The translations under genes and the position numbers were made by a program. Below are positions 45,258-54,455 of a stretch of 64,000 bases of DNA, piece after piece. Source of the stretch: CAYWWM01 sp965198025. GTDB taxonomy: Bacteria > Acidobacteriota > Terriglobia > 2-12-FULL-54-10. The stretch covers positions 3,658,001 to 3,722,000 of the forward strand of contig OZ240237.1 in NCBI GenBank assembly GCA_965198025.1, written 5' to 3'. Every line of letters begins with the position of its first letter. The stretch's first letter is position 1. The notes under the pieces were generated by a model, which had not been told where the DNA came from, did no database searches, and was given only the letters and a program-made list of their open reading frames with translations.

Positions 45258-45345
45258 AAAGCAGATCCCTCGTTGCTTCCCTCGATTTCGCTCCCCTCGG
45301 CCGTTCTCGGGACAGGCGGGACAGGACGCTCCTCGGGATGACAAC
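45258..45345. repeat. REP-like dispersed repeat
   Basis: AAAGCAGATCCCTCGTTGCT, several CCCTCG/CTCGGG half-palindromes and a terminal CTCGGGATGACAACCTG fill the 272-base gap 45093-45364 after the cytochrome-like gene. It is the same family as at 32571 and 63676. Confidence 0.65.
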
Positions 45346-45364
45346 CTGAATTTGCCGGCTGTCT

Positions 45365-46123
45365 CTACTGGCCACCCCTGCCGAGCGGGTCCTCGCACAG
45401 GACGTCTTCCATGATGCCGGGAAAGCCCGGGCGTTGGGGCTGCAAGTCGAAAGTCCGCTGGCCGGTCCAGGGTCTGGTGTAGACCTTGGGGTCGTCGAAG
45501 CGATAATCAATCACCAGGGAATCGTGGGCGGCGCGGCGGTAGCGCTCCGTGATGTGCATAGCGTCGCTCAGGAGATGGCCCGCCGAGTCAAGCCAGTTGT
45601 TCTGACCGAGCAGATATCTGGTGTCGACGACTAGGGTGTCGCCGTCCCAGCGGCCGATGGTGTAACCCATGTAACTGAGAGGATAGCCTTCGGGAAAATC
45701 CTGATCCATCCAGACTTGGCGGACGTTGTGATCGCGCTCGTAGAGAATGAGGACGCGGCCCGGCACATGAAAGATCTCGAACGGACGGGCGCCGGCGATG
45801 GCGACTCGGGGAAACGTGTACGGGATGCAGCGAATCTGGGGGTTGGCTTCGTCTCGCGAGCGCAGTTCGTCATCGTACGGCCGACGGTTGTAATCGAAGA
45901 TCTCCTGAGACCAGGGCTGCATCGGGGCCGGCTCAATGGAAAAGACGTCGTTGTCGCCGGGCTGACCTGGAGCCAGACGCCATACCCCCGAGAGGTCCCG
46001 TTTCGGAGCGAAACGCGCCGCGTCGGACGACTGGGATGGAGCCGGGTTCTGGGCGTGCAGTTGCGCGCCGAAGGTGAAAGCGATTACTGCAAGAAGGAAA
46101 GATTTCAGACCGCGATGTCGCAT
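45365..46123 (-). CDS. exported hypothetical protein, paralogue 1 of 3
   Basis: A 252-residue exported protein (SFLLAVIAFTFGAQLHAQ). Its core is shared with the next two genes: DLSGVWRL, PMQPWSQEIFDYN, RCIPYTFPRVAIAGARPFEI, LYERDHNVRQVWMD, YMGYTIGRWDGDTLVVDT and DDPKVYTRPWTG. This family, usually repeated and found beside DUF6152, is common in Acidobacteriota and has no assigned function. The beta-rich pattern suggests a lipocalin-like or propeller-like exported fold. Confidence 0.8.
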   Translation of the reverse strand: MRHRGLKSFLLAVIAFTFGAQLHAQNPAPSQSSDAARFAPKRDLSGVWRLAPGQPGDNDVFSIEPAPMQPWSQEIFDYNRRPYDDELRSRDEANPQIRCIPYTFPRVAIAGARPFEIFHVPGRVLILYERDHNVRQVWMDQDFPEGYPLSYMGYTIGRWDGDTLVVDTRYLLGQNNWLDSAGHLLSDAMHITERYRRAAHDSLVIDYRFDDPKVYTRPWTGQRTFDLQPQRPGFPGIMEDVLCEDPLGRGGQ

Positions 46124-46177
46124 CGGAATACCTCCTTTGCCGCCGGAATCCCGCGAGGAATCCCGAGCGACGGCTGC

Positions 46178-46906
46178 TTACCGCAGCAGTTTGTCTTCGC
46201 AGACAACATCTTCCATAATCGACAACCCGGGCTGCAACCGAAAGCGCTTCTCACCCTCCCAGGGCCGGGTGTAGGCTTCCGGGTCGTCGAACGTGAAGCG
46301 AATCTCGAGCGTTTCGCCGTCCAGACGGCGCATGCGTTCGGTGATGCGCAAGGCGTCGGTGTGGACGTGACCCGCCTCGGTGAGCCAGGTCTTGCTGTGC
46401 AGGCCGACCGTATCGACGACGAGCGAGTCACCGTCCCAGTGACCAATGGAATCCCCCATCCAGGTAAGACCATAGCCTTCGTTGTGGCCGCGACCGTCCG
46501 TCCAGATCTGACGCACCCAGTGATCCCACTCAAACAGCATGAGTACGCGCCCGGGAAGTTGAATGATCTCGAACGGATAGGGGATGTAATACATGCGCGA
46601 CAGGCCCGGCGGGTAGCAGTGCCGGCTGGGGTCGAGTTCGCCGCGCCCGTAGCGTTCCGGCCCCGGCCCCTTGTTGTAATTGTAGGCTTCCTCGGCCCAA
46701 GGTTGCATCGGGATCGGGTCGGTGGTGAATGCGTAATTTTCCCCCGGAACGTTCAGGCGCTGCCAGATTCCCGTCAGGCCCGGGAGGGGACCCACCGGAT
46801 GATTCCCACCTGCCGAGGAGGACGGAGTCGTCTGCGAGAGCGCAGCAGTCGAGAAGAAAAACATCGCCAGCGCCGTCATGGCTCCGTGCAAGCAACAATG
46901 TCTCAT
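46178..46906 (-). CDS. exported hypothetical protein, paralogue 2 of 3
   Basis: A 242-residue protein from the ATG at 46906, which has AGGAGG upstream; a longer frame exists but lacks a site. The signal peptide is GAMTALAMFFFSTAALSQ. The shared core reads LTGIWQRL, IPMQPWAEEAYNYN, RHCYPPGLSRMYYIPYPFEI, MLFEWDHWVRQIWTDGRGHN, WMGDSIGHWDGDSLVVDTVG and FDDPEAYTRPWEG. It ends VMEDVVCED-like (IMEDVVCEDKLLR). Function unknown; probably co-transcribed with its paralogues. Confidence 0.8.
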   Translation of the reverse strand: MRHCCLHGAMTALAMFFFSTAALSQTTPSSSAGGNHPVGPLPGLTGIWQRLNVPGENYAFTTDPIPMQPWAEEAYNYNKGPGPERYGRGELDPSRHCYPPGLSRMYYIPYPFEIIQLPGRVLMLFEWDHWVRQIWTDGRGHNEGYGLTWMGDSIGHWDGDSLVVDTVGLHSKTWLTEAGHVHTDALRITERMRRLDGETLEIRFTFDDPEAYTRPWEGEKRFRLQPGLSIMEDVVCEDKLLR

Positions 46907-47058
46907 CCGAAATAACCTCCTGTGCAATCTGCTCAGGTCGAAGGTCTGTTTTGCCAAGGGGGCCAGAAGCCCGGGAAACGCCTGACAATCCTCTTGGAAG
47001 ATATCCTCCGCTATTGGATCAATTCCCTAAGACTGCCTTGAATCCGACGCCCCCCTGC

Positions 47059-47850
47059 CTACCTCTGAACACCCAACTGCAGACGATCATCGCACGTGTA
47101 GTCCTCCATCACTTCAAAGCCCGGAGGCATCAACTCGTAAACCTTGTGACCGGTCCAAGGACGTGTATAAGCCTTGGGGTCGTCGAACACGAAGTCAATC
47201 TGCAAGAGGCTATGCTCAGGACGGCTGAAGCGCTCTTCGACGCGCAAGGCGTCGCTGTGCGGGTGACCGAGAGCGTCGAGCCAGGTTTTGTCGTTGAGCA
47301 GGGTGGTGTCTACGAGCAGCACATCCTCCTCGTAGCGGCCGATCGAGTGCCCCATCCAGGTGATGGGATAGCCGTCGGGATGTCCCCGGCCGTCCGTATA
47401 GATGCGGCGAATGGCGCTATAGGTCTCAAACATTATCAAAACGATGTCCGGGTGCTGGCGGATCTCAAACGGCCGCGGGATGGTGAAGACGCGCGGCGTG
47501 CCGGGCGGAAAACAGTTATACGAAGGGTCCAATTCGTCCCGGCCGTCCTCATAGATGTCATCCTTGCCTTCCCGTGCCTCCGCGAATCTCTCCGCCGCCC
47601 AGGGCTGCATCGGAGGCTCTTCAGCCGTGAAGACCTGGCGCGGAAGGATTCCGAGACGTTCCTGCTGAGCTTGAGAGAATCCCGCTCCCACGGGAGACTC
47701 CTGCGCCGCGCCCACCCGGTCCCAAGTTCCCGAAAGGTCCACCCCAATCGACAAGGCCGCTGATGATGGAGCGGCCGGGGCAGTCATCCATTGCGTGGCC
47801 GCAAACATTGCTGCTGCTCCCAAAAGCAGACCCAAAGCCATATTCCGCAT
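47059..47850 (-). CDS. exported hypothetical protein, paralogue 3 of 3
   Basis: A 263-residue protein with an N-terminal hydrophobic segment (ALGLLLGAAAMFAATQWM). It has the same core as its two neighbours: DLSGTWDRV, PPMQPWAAERFAEAREGKDD, NCFPPGTPRVFTIPRPFEIR, WMGHSIGRYEEDVLLVDTTL, FDDPKAYTRPWTGHKVYELM and a C-terminal EDYTCDDRL. The acidic insert GKDDIYEDGRDELDPSYN distinguishes it. First of the three after the DUF6152 gene. Confidence 0.8.
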   Translation of the reverse strand: MRNMALGLLLGAAAMFAATQWMTAPAAPSSAALSIGVDLSGTWDRVGAAQESPVGAGFSQAQQERLGILPRQVFTAEEPPMQPWAAERFAEAREGKDDIYEDGRDELDPSYNCFPPGTPRVFTIPRPFEIRQHPDIVLIMFETYSAIRRIYTDGRGHPDGYPITWMGHSIGRYEEDVLLVDTTLLNDKTWLDALGHPHSDALRVEERFSRPEHSLLQIDFVFDDPKAYTRPWTGHKVYELMPPGFEVMEDYTCDDRLQLGVQR

Positions 47851-47959
47851 CGTGGAACCTCCCTCACGACCCGCCGGACGAATCCATGCTCCCGCGGAGC
47901 CATCGCCGTATCGGAGTGATGCCCCCTCTGATCTTCATCAGCAAGATGGATTCCCGGTC

Positions 47960-48334
47960 CTATTCAGCGCCCTGGGTGAGGACCTCGCCGCCGGGTCCGA
48001 CCAGATTGCGGATGCTGCAAATCTTGCTGCCGTCTTTGGCCGGCGCGCAGGTCACCGTGATCGCATCGCCCGGTTGCAGCGTCTTGGTGTTCCAGCCCGC
48101 CCGATACAGCCGCTGCGGCGGCGCCGAGCCCGCCTTCCAGATCTCTTTGGCCCCGCTCGCGGTCGTCGTCTCGAATACCACCTGCACGTGCGGGTTGGTG
48201 AACAGGAACTCGGTGACGGTCCCTTGGAAGGTGACCGGATTCTCGCGGTCATAGATCGAGCCGGCGTGATGCGCCCAGGCCACGCTCGACAGCAGCACTG
48301 CTCCCACTGCCAGCACAAACAGCTTTGTCTTCAT
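47960..48334 (-). CDS. exported DUF6152 protein
   Basis: A 124-residue protein from the ATG at 48334 (AGGAGG about nine bases upstream) with a signal peptide (LFVLAVGAVLLSSVAWA) directly followed by the DUF6152 core: HHAGSIYDRENPVTFQGTVT, FLFTNPHVQVVFE and QPGDAITVTCAPAKDGSKIC. The OB-like small barrel may bind a metal or ligand through the leading HH pair. It heads the minus-strand cluster of the three paralogues, an arrangement I recall as recurrent in Acidobacteriota. The 301-base divergent spacer upstream contains no gene but has a TATAAT at 48586-48591 facing the next plus-strand gene. Confidence 0.85.
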   Translation of the reverse strand: MKTKLFVLAVGAVLLSSVAWAHHAGSIYDRENPVTFQGTVTEFLFTNPHVQVVFETTTASGAKEIWKAGSAPPQRLYRAGWNTKTLQPGDAITVTCAPAKDGSKICSIRNLVGPGGEVLTQGAE

Positions 48335-48653
48335 TGTCTCAGTCCTCCTCATGTGATCCGTGCTTTTCCCTTGGACGAATTCGTATACAAAATAACACGA
48401 AATTCAGCCAGTCAGAGAGCCGATCTGAAGTGTCGGCACAAGATGCGCCGGGGACGGTTTTGTGATATCGTCAGCCCCATCCCTCGATGGATGTGGGGCA
48501 GACGGAGGGTGGATTGTTTGCATCGAACCCGATTGCGGAAGAATAGGGAAAAGAGCAGATGCAACGGAAGATCCAGCCTCTGAGTTATAATGCGGCGCTA
48601 TGCTGGACGAACATCCTGCAGCTTGCTGAGAAACCCGGTGTGACGCTGAGAGC

Positions 48654-49478
48654 ATGATGACACGGAGTACAACAGGAAGCGCGAAGGCCCAGGACGGCTG
48701 TTCGCTCTTCTATCGAATTCATCCGCGACCCGGCAAGCCCCGCCTGGCGATGGTGCATTCGCTGGCGCTCGATGGCAGCATCTGGGACAACGTCGTGCAG
48801 GAACTCGGCGACGGGATGGAAATGCTGGTCTATGACTGTCGGGGGCACGGGCAGTCGGAAAAGCGGGCGGGGAAGTACTCGGCCCAACTTTTCGCCGCGG
48901 ACCTGGCGGCGGTGATGGACGCCTGCGGCTGGGACTCAGCGTTCGTGGCCGGTTGCTCCATGGGCGGCTGCGTAGCGGTGGCGTTCGGGTCGGACTACCC
49001 GCATCGAACCGAAGGGCTGGCGCTGGTGGACTCGAGCGCATGGTGGGGAGAAACAGCCCCTGCGGACTGGCAGGCACGGGCCGATGCGGCGGCCCAGGAT
49101 GGACTCGCCCCGATGGTTCCGATCCAAATGGACCGCTGGTTCAGCGACGAGTATCGCACGGCGCATCCGGACGTGATCGAGGCGATCACCCGCGTGTTCC
49201 TGGCGAGCGACATCGAATGCTACCGGTTCTCCTGCGCGATGCTCGGGGCGACCGATCTGCGCGAGGCTGCCAAGGGTCTGCGAGACCAGGGCCCGGTCGC
49301 CATCGTCGTCGGCGAGGTAGATCAGGCCACGCCGGTGCACATGTCGCAGACGCTGTGCGATTTCACCCCGAACTCGACCCTCATGATCATCCCCAAAGGG
49401 CGGCACCTGACGCCGATCGAATTTCCCAGGGAAGTCTCCGGAGCCATCCGGGACCTTGTGCGGCGGACACGGGATTAG
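48654..49478 (+). CDS. alpha/beta hydrolase, 3-oxoadipate enol-lactonase-like
   Basis: A 274-residue hydrolase. The oxyanion strand reads LAMVHSLALDGSIWD, the nucleophile elbow is VAGCSMGGCVAVAF (GxSxG), the acid is in VAIVVGEVDQATPV and the His in IPKGRHLTPIEFP. The closest named group is PcaD-type enol-lactonases, but no beta-ketoadipate genes are nearby. A second ATG at residue 2 is equivalent. A TATAAT box at 48586-48591 probably serves it. Confidence 0.88.
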   Translation: MMTRSTTGSAKAQDGCSLFYRIHPRPGKPRLAMVHSLALDGSIWDNVVQELGDGMEMLVYDCRGHGQSEKRAGKYSAQLFAADLAAVMDACGWDSAFVAGCSMGGCVAVAFGSDYPHRTEGLALVDSSAWWGETAPADWQARADAAAQDGLAPMVPIQMDRWFSDEYRTAHPDVIEAITRVFLASDIECYRFSCAMLGATDLREAAKGLRDQGPVAIVVGEVDQATPVHMSQTLCDFTPNSTLMIIPKGRHLTPIEFPREVSGAIRDLVRRTRD

Positions 49479-49648
49479 CACAGCTTGCAGATTTCACCCC
49501 GCAACCGGTTCATGGACCACCTCCCTTTCAGGAATCCAATCCCCAATCAACTCTGAATGTCATAGGGCCTAGACCCTTCCAGGCAAGTTGCATTCCTTTT
49601 TCCCAGACCCCAGGTTGCGGTCTGCTATTCTGGTCGGGCGCGAGAGGA

Positions 49649-50821
49649 ATGGCCAGATCACAAATGCAAGCATCTTCGGCGAAGGACCTGCTGCTGGTAG
49701 GCGGGGGGCACAGCCACGTAACGGTCCTGAAGGAATTTGGATCGCGACCGATGGCGGGGGTGCGGCTGACGGTAGTTTCGCGTGAGGAGTTGACACCCTA
49801 CTCGGGCATGCTGCCGGGACTGGTGGCGGGGCACTACCAGTTCCACGAAACCCACATTGACTTGGGACCGCTGGGACAGTTTGCCGGGGCACGCTTGCTG
49901 CACGACGAAGTCGTGCGTCTCGACCTTGCCGCAAAGACGGCCTTTTGCCGGACCAATCCCCCCCTTTCCTACGACGTGCTTTCGATCGACATCGGCTCGA
50001 CACCCGACATGACAGAAGTTCCCGGGGCAGCGGAGACGGCGATTCCCGTCAAGCCGATCAGCAACTTCATGGAGCGCTGGGAGCGGCTGAAGGCGCGGGT
50101 GCTTGCGGCCTCGGGGACGGTGCGGATCGGAGTGGTGGGAGCCGGCGCGGGCGGCGTGGAATTAACGCTCGCGATCCAGTACGCCCTACAACAGATGCTC
50201 GATAGAAAACAAGCCGCACCGCGCCTGGAGTTCCACCTCTTCAATTCAACGCATATTCTCCCGACGCACAACGAGAAGGTCCGCGCGAGGTTCCGGCGGG
50301 TGCTGGCCGAGCGCAAAGTGAACGTTCATGCGGGAAGCCCTGTTACAGAGGTGGGCAGCGGTTGGTTACGCCTGAGGAACGGGGCCCGGTTTGCCCTGGA
50401 AGAAATCCTGTGGGTTACGCAGGCGCGGGCCGCACCGTGGCTCAAGGAAGCGGGACTGGCGACGGACACGCGCGGGTTCATCCAGGTGGCCGACACCTTG
50501 GAATCGGTTTCACACCCGGGTGTCTTTGCGGCGGGGGACGTGGCCGCGATGGTGAACCATCCGCGCGAGAAGGCGGGCGTCTTTGCCGTGCGGCAAGGGA
50601 AGCCCCTGGAGGAAAATCTGCGGTGCGCCCTGCGCGGCGAGCCGCTGCAGCCGTTCATTCCGCAGAAGAAGTTCCTGGGGTTGATATCGACGGGCGACAA
50701 GTACGCGATTGCATCGCGTTCCAACTGGTCGCTGGAAGGCCGCACGGTTTGGACCATCAAAGACTGGATTGACCGGCGGTTCATAGAGAAGTACCAGATA
50801 CCGCCGAGAGAAAGCGAATAG
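49649..50821 (+). CDS. FAD-dependent pyridine nucleotide-disulfide oxidoreductase of the Nterm_to_SelD family, free-standing
   Basis: A 390-residue flavoprotein. The FAD-binding motif is LLLVGGGHSHVTVLKEFGSR; other landmarks are TPYSGMLPGLVAGHYQFHE, SYDVLSIDIGSTPDM, a second Rossmann motif IGVVGAGAGGVELTLAIQYA and GVFAAGDVAAM. This matches the oxidoreductase domain often fused in front of selenophosphate synthetase (TIGR03169-type). Here the SelD part is absent and the protein ends 35 residues after RSNWSLEGRTVW. The start has AGAGGA abutting the ATG, so the Met five residues on is also possible. Confidence 0.82.
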   Translation: MARSQMQASSAKDLLLVGGGHSHVTVLKEFGSRPMAGVRLTVVSREELTPYSGMLPGLVAGHYQFHETHIDLGPLGQFAGARLLHDEVVRLDLAAKTAFCRTNPPLSYDVLSIDIGSTPDMTEVPGAAETAIPVKPISNFMERWERLKARVLAASGTVRIGVVGAGAGGVELTLAIQYALQQMLDRKQAAPRLEFHLFNSTHILPTHNEKVRARFRRVLAERKVNVHAGSPVTEVGSGWLRLRNGARFALEEILWVTQARAAPWLKEAGLATDTRGFIQVADTLESVSHPGVFAAGDVAAMVNHPREKAGVFAVRQGKPLEENLRCALRGEPLQPFIPQKKFLGLISTGDKYAIASRSNWSLEGRTVWTIKDWIDRRFIEKYQIPPRESE

Positions 50822-50882
50822 GGAATGGAGGTAAGGGGCGAATCCCGGCCCCATTCCCAGGCTCGATCGCGGTCGTTCCGTG

Positions 50883-52988
50883 TCAGGACTTCCCGCGCTT
50901 TTCGCGCTGCTCGCGGAGGACGGCCTTGCGGCTCAGCTTGACTTTGTTGCCATCCACGTTGATCACCTTCACCAGCACCTGATCACCCTCCTTGAGCTCG
51001 TCGCGGATGTCGCGGATGCGATGCTCCGCAACCTCGCTGATGTGGAGGAGGCCGTCGGTGCCGGGGAAGATCTCCACAAAGGCGCCGAACTCGACCAGGC
51101 GCACGACCTTGCCGAGGTAGGTCTTGCCGATCTCGGCGACCGCCGTGAGGTCCTGGATGATCTGAATGGCCTTCTTAGCGGAGCTTTCATCGGCGGAGGC
51201 GATGTTGACCTGCCCGTCGTCCTCGACGTCGATCTTCACTCCGGTCTGATCGATGATGGAGCGGATCATCTTGCCACCCGGCCCGATGACGTCGCGAATC
51301 TTGTCGGTGGGGATCTTAATGCTGTAGATGCGCGGGGCATAGGGCGAGATGGCAGTGCGGGGCTCGGAAATGGCGGCGTTCATGGTTTCCAGGATCGAGA
51401 GGCGGGCCTGGCGGGCCTGTTCGAGCGCCTCAGCCATGATGGCCGGCGTGATGCCGCCGACTTTGATATCCATCTGCAGCGCCGTGATGCCGCGGCTCGT
51501 TCCAGCCACCTTGAAGTCCATATCGCCGTAATGGTCCTCTGCTCCGGCGATGTCGGTGAGAATGGCGTACTGGTCGCCCTCGATCACCAGGCCCATGGCG
51601 ATCCCGGCCACGGGGGACTTGATCGGGACGCCAGCGTCCATCAGGGAGAGCGTGGCGCCGCAGACCGATGCCATGGAGCTCGATCCGTTCGATTCCAGGA
51701 TGTCGGAAACGACACGGAGAGTGTACGGAAAGACTTCCTCATCGGGGATGACGGCCGAGAGGGCGCGCTCCGCCAGGGCTCCGTGGCCAATCTCGCGGCG
51801 GCCCGGGCCGCGCAAAAAGCCGACTTCGCCGACGCTGAACGGCGGGAAATTATAGTGCAGCATGAACCGCTTGTTTCCCTCGCCCTGGAGGGAGTCGAGA
51901 CGCTGCACATCGTCGGAGGTGCCGAGCGTGGCCGTGACCAGCGCCTGCGTTTCACCGCGCGTGAACAGCGCCGACCCGTGAGTGCGGGGCAGGAAACCCA
52001 CCTCACAACTGATCGGGCGGATCTGGTCAAAGGCGCGGTGGTCAGGCCGGCGCCTGTCCTTGAGGAGATTTTCCCGGAAGATGCGCTCTTCGAGCAGGCC
52101 GAAAATGCCTTTGGCCTCTTTGAGGGTTTCCTCTTCCGCGCCTTCGTAGGATGCGAGCAACTCTTTCTGCAGCGCATCCACGCGCCGCTGGCTCTCGAGT
52201 TTCTCGTAGCGAGACGTGTCGAGCGCTTCGGTGAGCCGTTCGCGCCACTTGCCGGAGATTTCCTGGAGCAGCTCCTCGTTGCGCTTGGGAGGCTCGACGG
52301 GGCGCTTCCGGATTCCCATTTTGTTGTAGATTTCCTTGAGCGCGGCGACGATCCGTTTGCAGGCCTCGTGACCGAATTGAATGGCGTCGCCGACGATTTC
52401 TTCCGAGACTTCCTGCGCGCCGGCCTCGACCATCACGATGGCATCTTCGGTGCCCACGACTACAAGGTTCAGCAGGCTATCGGCCTTCTCCGCATAGGTG
52501 GGGTTGAGCACCAACTGGCCGCCAACCAGCCCGACGCGCACGGCGCCCAACGGGGTATGGAAGGGAATCTCGGAGAGGTATAGAGCCGCCGAGGCGCCCA
52601 CAATGCCGACCACGTCCGGGTCGTTTTCGGTGTCGGCCGAGAGCACCATGGCGATTACCTGCGTCTCGCACCGAAAGCCGTCGGCGAAGAGAGGCCGAAC
52701 CGGCCGGTCGATCATTCGGCTGGTGAGGATTTCCTTCTCGGAAGGTCTTCCTTCGCGTTTGATGAAGCCGCCGGGAATCCGGCCCGCAGCGTAAGTGTAC
52801 TCGCGGTAATCCACGGTGAGCGGGAAGAAGCTGATTCCTTCGCGCGGGTCTTGGTTGGCGGTGGCCGTGACCAGCACTACGGTGTCTCCGAAGCGCACGA
52901 GAGCCGAGCCGCCCGCCTGCTTGGCCAGACGCCCGGTCTCGAGCGTCAGGCAGTGTTTTCCAATTTCAATATTTTCCTGATAAACCAT
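50883..52988 (-). CDS. pnp: polyribonucleotide nucleotidyltransferase (PNPase)
   Basis: A 701-residue protein from the ATG at 52988 (GGAGG five bases upstream). Two RNase PH domains are visible (VRFGDTVVLVTATANQDPRE; TRGETQALVTATLGTSDDVQ, with the catalytic DMDFKVAGTSRGITALQMD), then KH (PTDKIRDVIGPGGKMIRSII) and S1 (GKVVRLVEFGAFVEIFPGTD) domains. It degrades RNA 3' to 5' phosphorolytically and sits in the degradosome. It is downstream of rpsO, the classic arrangement, with a 358-base spacer (52989-53346). Confidence 0.97.
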   Translation of the reverse strand: MVYQENIEIGKHCLTLETGRLAKQAGGSALVRFGDTVVLVTATANQDPREGISFFPLTVDYREYTYAAGRIPGGFIKREGRPSEKEILTSRMIDRPVRPLFADGFRCETQVIAMVLSADTENDPDVVGIVGASAALYLSEIPFHTPLGAVRVGLVGGQLVLNPTYAEKADSLLNLVVVGTEDAIVMVEAGAQEVSEEIVGDAIQFGHEACKRIVAALKEIYNKMGIRKRPVEPPKRNEELLQEISGKWRERLTEALDTSRYEKLESQRRVDALQKELLASYEGAEEETLKEAKGIFGLLEERIFRENLLKDRRRPDHRAFDQIRPISCEVGFLPRTHGSALFTRGETQALVTATLGTSDDVQRLDSLQGEGNKRFMLHYNFPPFSVGEVGFLRGPGRREIGHGALAERALSAVIPDEEVFPYTLRVVSDILESNGSSSMASVCGATLSLMDAGVPIKSPVAGIAMGLVIEGDQYAILTDIAGAEDHYGDMDFKVAGTSRGITALQMDIKVGGITPAIMAEALEQARQARLSILETMNAAISEPRTAISPYAPRIYSIKIPTDKIRDVIGPGGKMIRSIIDQTGVKIDVEDDGQVNIASADESSAKKAIQIIQDLTAVAEIGKTYLGKVVRLVEFGAFVEIFPGTDGLLHISEVAEHRIRDIRDELKEGDQVLVKVINVDGNKVKLSRKAVLREQREKRGKS

Positions 52989-53346
52989 CGTTCCTCCAAA
53001 AATCTTTTGTCGCGCTCCGTATGCTTCCATGAGGCGCAGAAGTCGCGGTGTGACGCAGCGGCCGGGAGACTCTCTTGGCTCCCGTTGGGGCAGTCCGGAT
53101 TCCAACCGGCGCACAAAAGCGCCCGTTTCGCTGCCGGGTTTCTGATGTGCAGTGAATCAAACTGAAGAAGCGAACGTTGCGCGGGCGGGACGTGCGGCTC
53201 GCAAGCCGGGCTGGCTTCGGGCCTTTCAGCCGTAAGCCGAAGAATCGAATGTCCGCGAGCCCTGCATTCCCGTATGGGGGATTTCGGGGGCTCGCTGTTC
53301 GTTCGAAACGCGCTCCTGTTTGCCGAGTCTTGGTCAGCCACTCTCG
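52989..53346 (-). other. long rpsO-pnp intergenic leader
   Basis: 358 bases without a gene. It contains several GC-rich inverted segments (for example CCGGCAGCGAAACGGGCGCTTT with GCGCCGG further on, minus strand). In enterobacteria the equivalent leader is cleaved by RNase III and mediates PNPase autoregulation; whether this one does is unknown. Confidence 0.35.
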
Positions 53347-53616
53347 CTAGCGACGGATTCCCAAGCTCTGGATGACTTGCTTGTAGCGGTCTGCGTGACG
53401 ATTCTTCAAGTAGTCCAGCAGACGCCGACGCCGATTCACCATCTTCAGCAGGCCGCGCCGGGACGCGTGGTCTTTCTTGTGGAGCTTGAAGTGCTCCATC
53501 AACTGCGAGATTCGCTCGCTCAAAATGGCGACCTGTACCTCGGGTGAGCCGCAATCCTTAGCGTGCACCCGGTACTTTTCAATGACCGCCGACTTTCCTG
53601 CGCTACCCAGGGCCAT
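53347..53616 (-). CDS. rpsO: 30S ribosomal protein S15
   Basis: An 89-residue protein from the ATG at 53616, the standard S15 length; the frame is open further upstream but not conserved. Visible motifs are GSPEVQVAILSERISQLMEH, LKLHKKDHASRRGLLKMV (HKKDxHSRRGL box) and a C-terminal YKQVIQSLGIRR. It binds the 16S central domain. It is the first gene of rpsO-pnp. Confidence 0.97.
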   Translation of the reverse strand: MALGSAGKSAVIEKYRVHAKDCGSPEVQVAILSERISQLMEHFKLHKKDHASRRGLLKMVNRRRRLLDYLKNRHADRYKQVIQSLGIRR

Positions 53617-53724
53617 CTGGGACTGTTCCTTTTCTCCCTTCTGTGTCTCAAGCACGGTAACACAAGCGAAACAGTTCTGTAAAGGTGGAGGTGGGAGGGA
53701 AGGGAAAGGGAGGGTCAAAGGAGG

Positions 53725-54390
53725 TTACCCGGAAGCCTCAATCTTCTGGATGCGCTCGCGAAAACGGACTGGCCAGTTGTCCAACAGATGCGCGACTTGC
53801 GCGGCGCGGCGCAAGTCGCCCACATTGTCCGGACCAGAGGTATAAAGCCGCGCCACGTCGGCGACCGTGACCCGGTTCTCGTTGTGATCGAGCAGCTCGA
53901 TTGGGTTGCCTGACCTCAATGCGCCCTCCTGGAGAACCTTCAGATAAAAACCCGGCCGGCGGGCCGCCAGGAAACGCTTGATCATGTCGTCCCGACCGAA
54001 CTTGGCTGCCAACTTGTAGCACGGTATGCGCGGGGAGGTAACCTCGAACTCCGCCGTGCCGATGCGCAGGCGGTCGCCGACTGCAATCTCGACCTCACGC
54101 AAGCCTTCGGTGGTCAGGTTTTCACCAAACATACCCAGTGGAAGCGGCTGGCCCGGAAGCTCCGCGCGCCAGTAGTCGTAGTGCTCCGCCGGGTAGACGT
54201 ACACGGCCTTGTTCGGACCGCCGTGGACCCGGAGGTCGGCCTGCCGGTCGCCTTCGAGATGCAGGCGGTGAACAGCGACCGTCCCGGAAACCGGCTCCTT
54301 GAAGATGCAGGTCCGGGTGCGCTTCCCTTTCCAATGGATCTCGCGCGGCGCGCCGACATTGACTGAAACCAGTTGTGTTCCGGACGTCAT
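53725..54390 (-). CDS. MOSC-domain protein (YiiM-like)
   Basis: A 221-residue protein. The MOSC core is visible: DRQADLRVHGGPNKAVYVYP, LPLGMFGENLTTEGL, EFEVTSPRIPCYKLAAKFG (conserved Cys) and RRPGFYLKVLQEGALRSGN. It ends with a YiiM-type three-helix tail. YiiM-like proteins reduce N-hydroxylated bases with bound molybdenum cofactor. The ATG at 54390 is preferred; an upstream one at 54405 is in frame. Confidence 0.9.
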   Translation of the reverse strand: MTSGTQLVSVNVGAPREIHWKGKRTRTCIFKEPVSGTVAVHRLHLEGDRQADLRVHGGPNKAVYVYPAEHYDYWRAELPGQPLPLGMFGENLTTEGLREVEIAVGDRLRIGTAEFEVTSPRIPCYKLAAKFGRDDMIKRFLAARRPGFYLKVLQEGALRSGNPIELLDHNENRVTVADVARLYTSGPDNVGDLRRAAQVAHLLDNWPVRFRERIQKIEASG

Positions 54391-54455
54391 GGCTACTCTT
54401 TCCAAATGGCTGACAACAATTCGATTCCGACGAGCGACCGTACGATTCCGCTTGT

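Noticed and set aside
50880..52583. 567-codon open frame antisense to pnp
   Set aside because: Composition typical of an antisense shadow; pnp is unambiguous.
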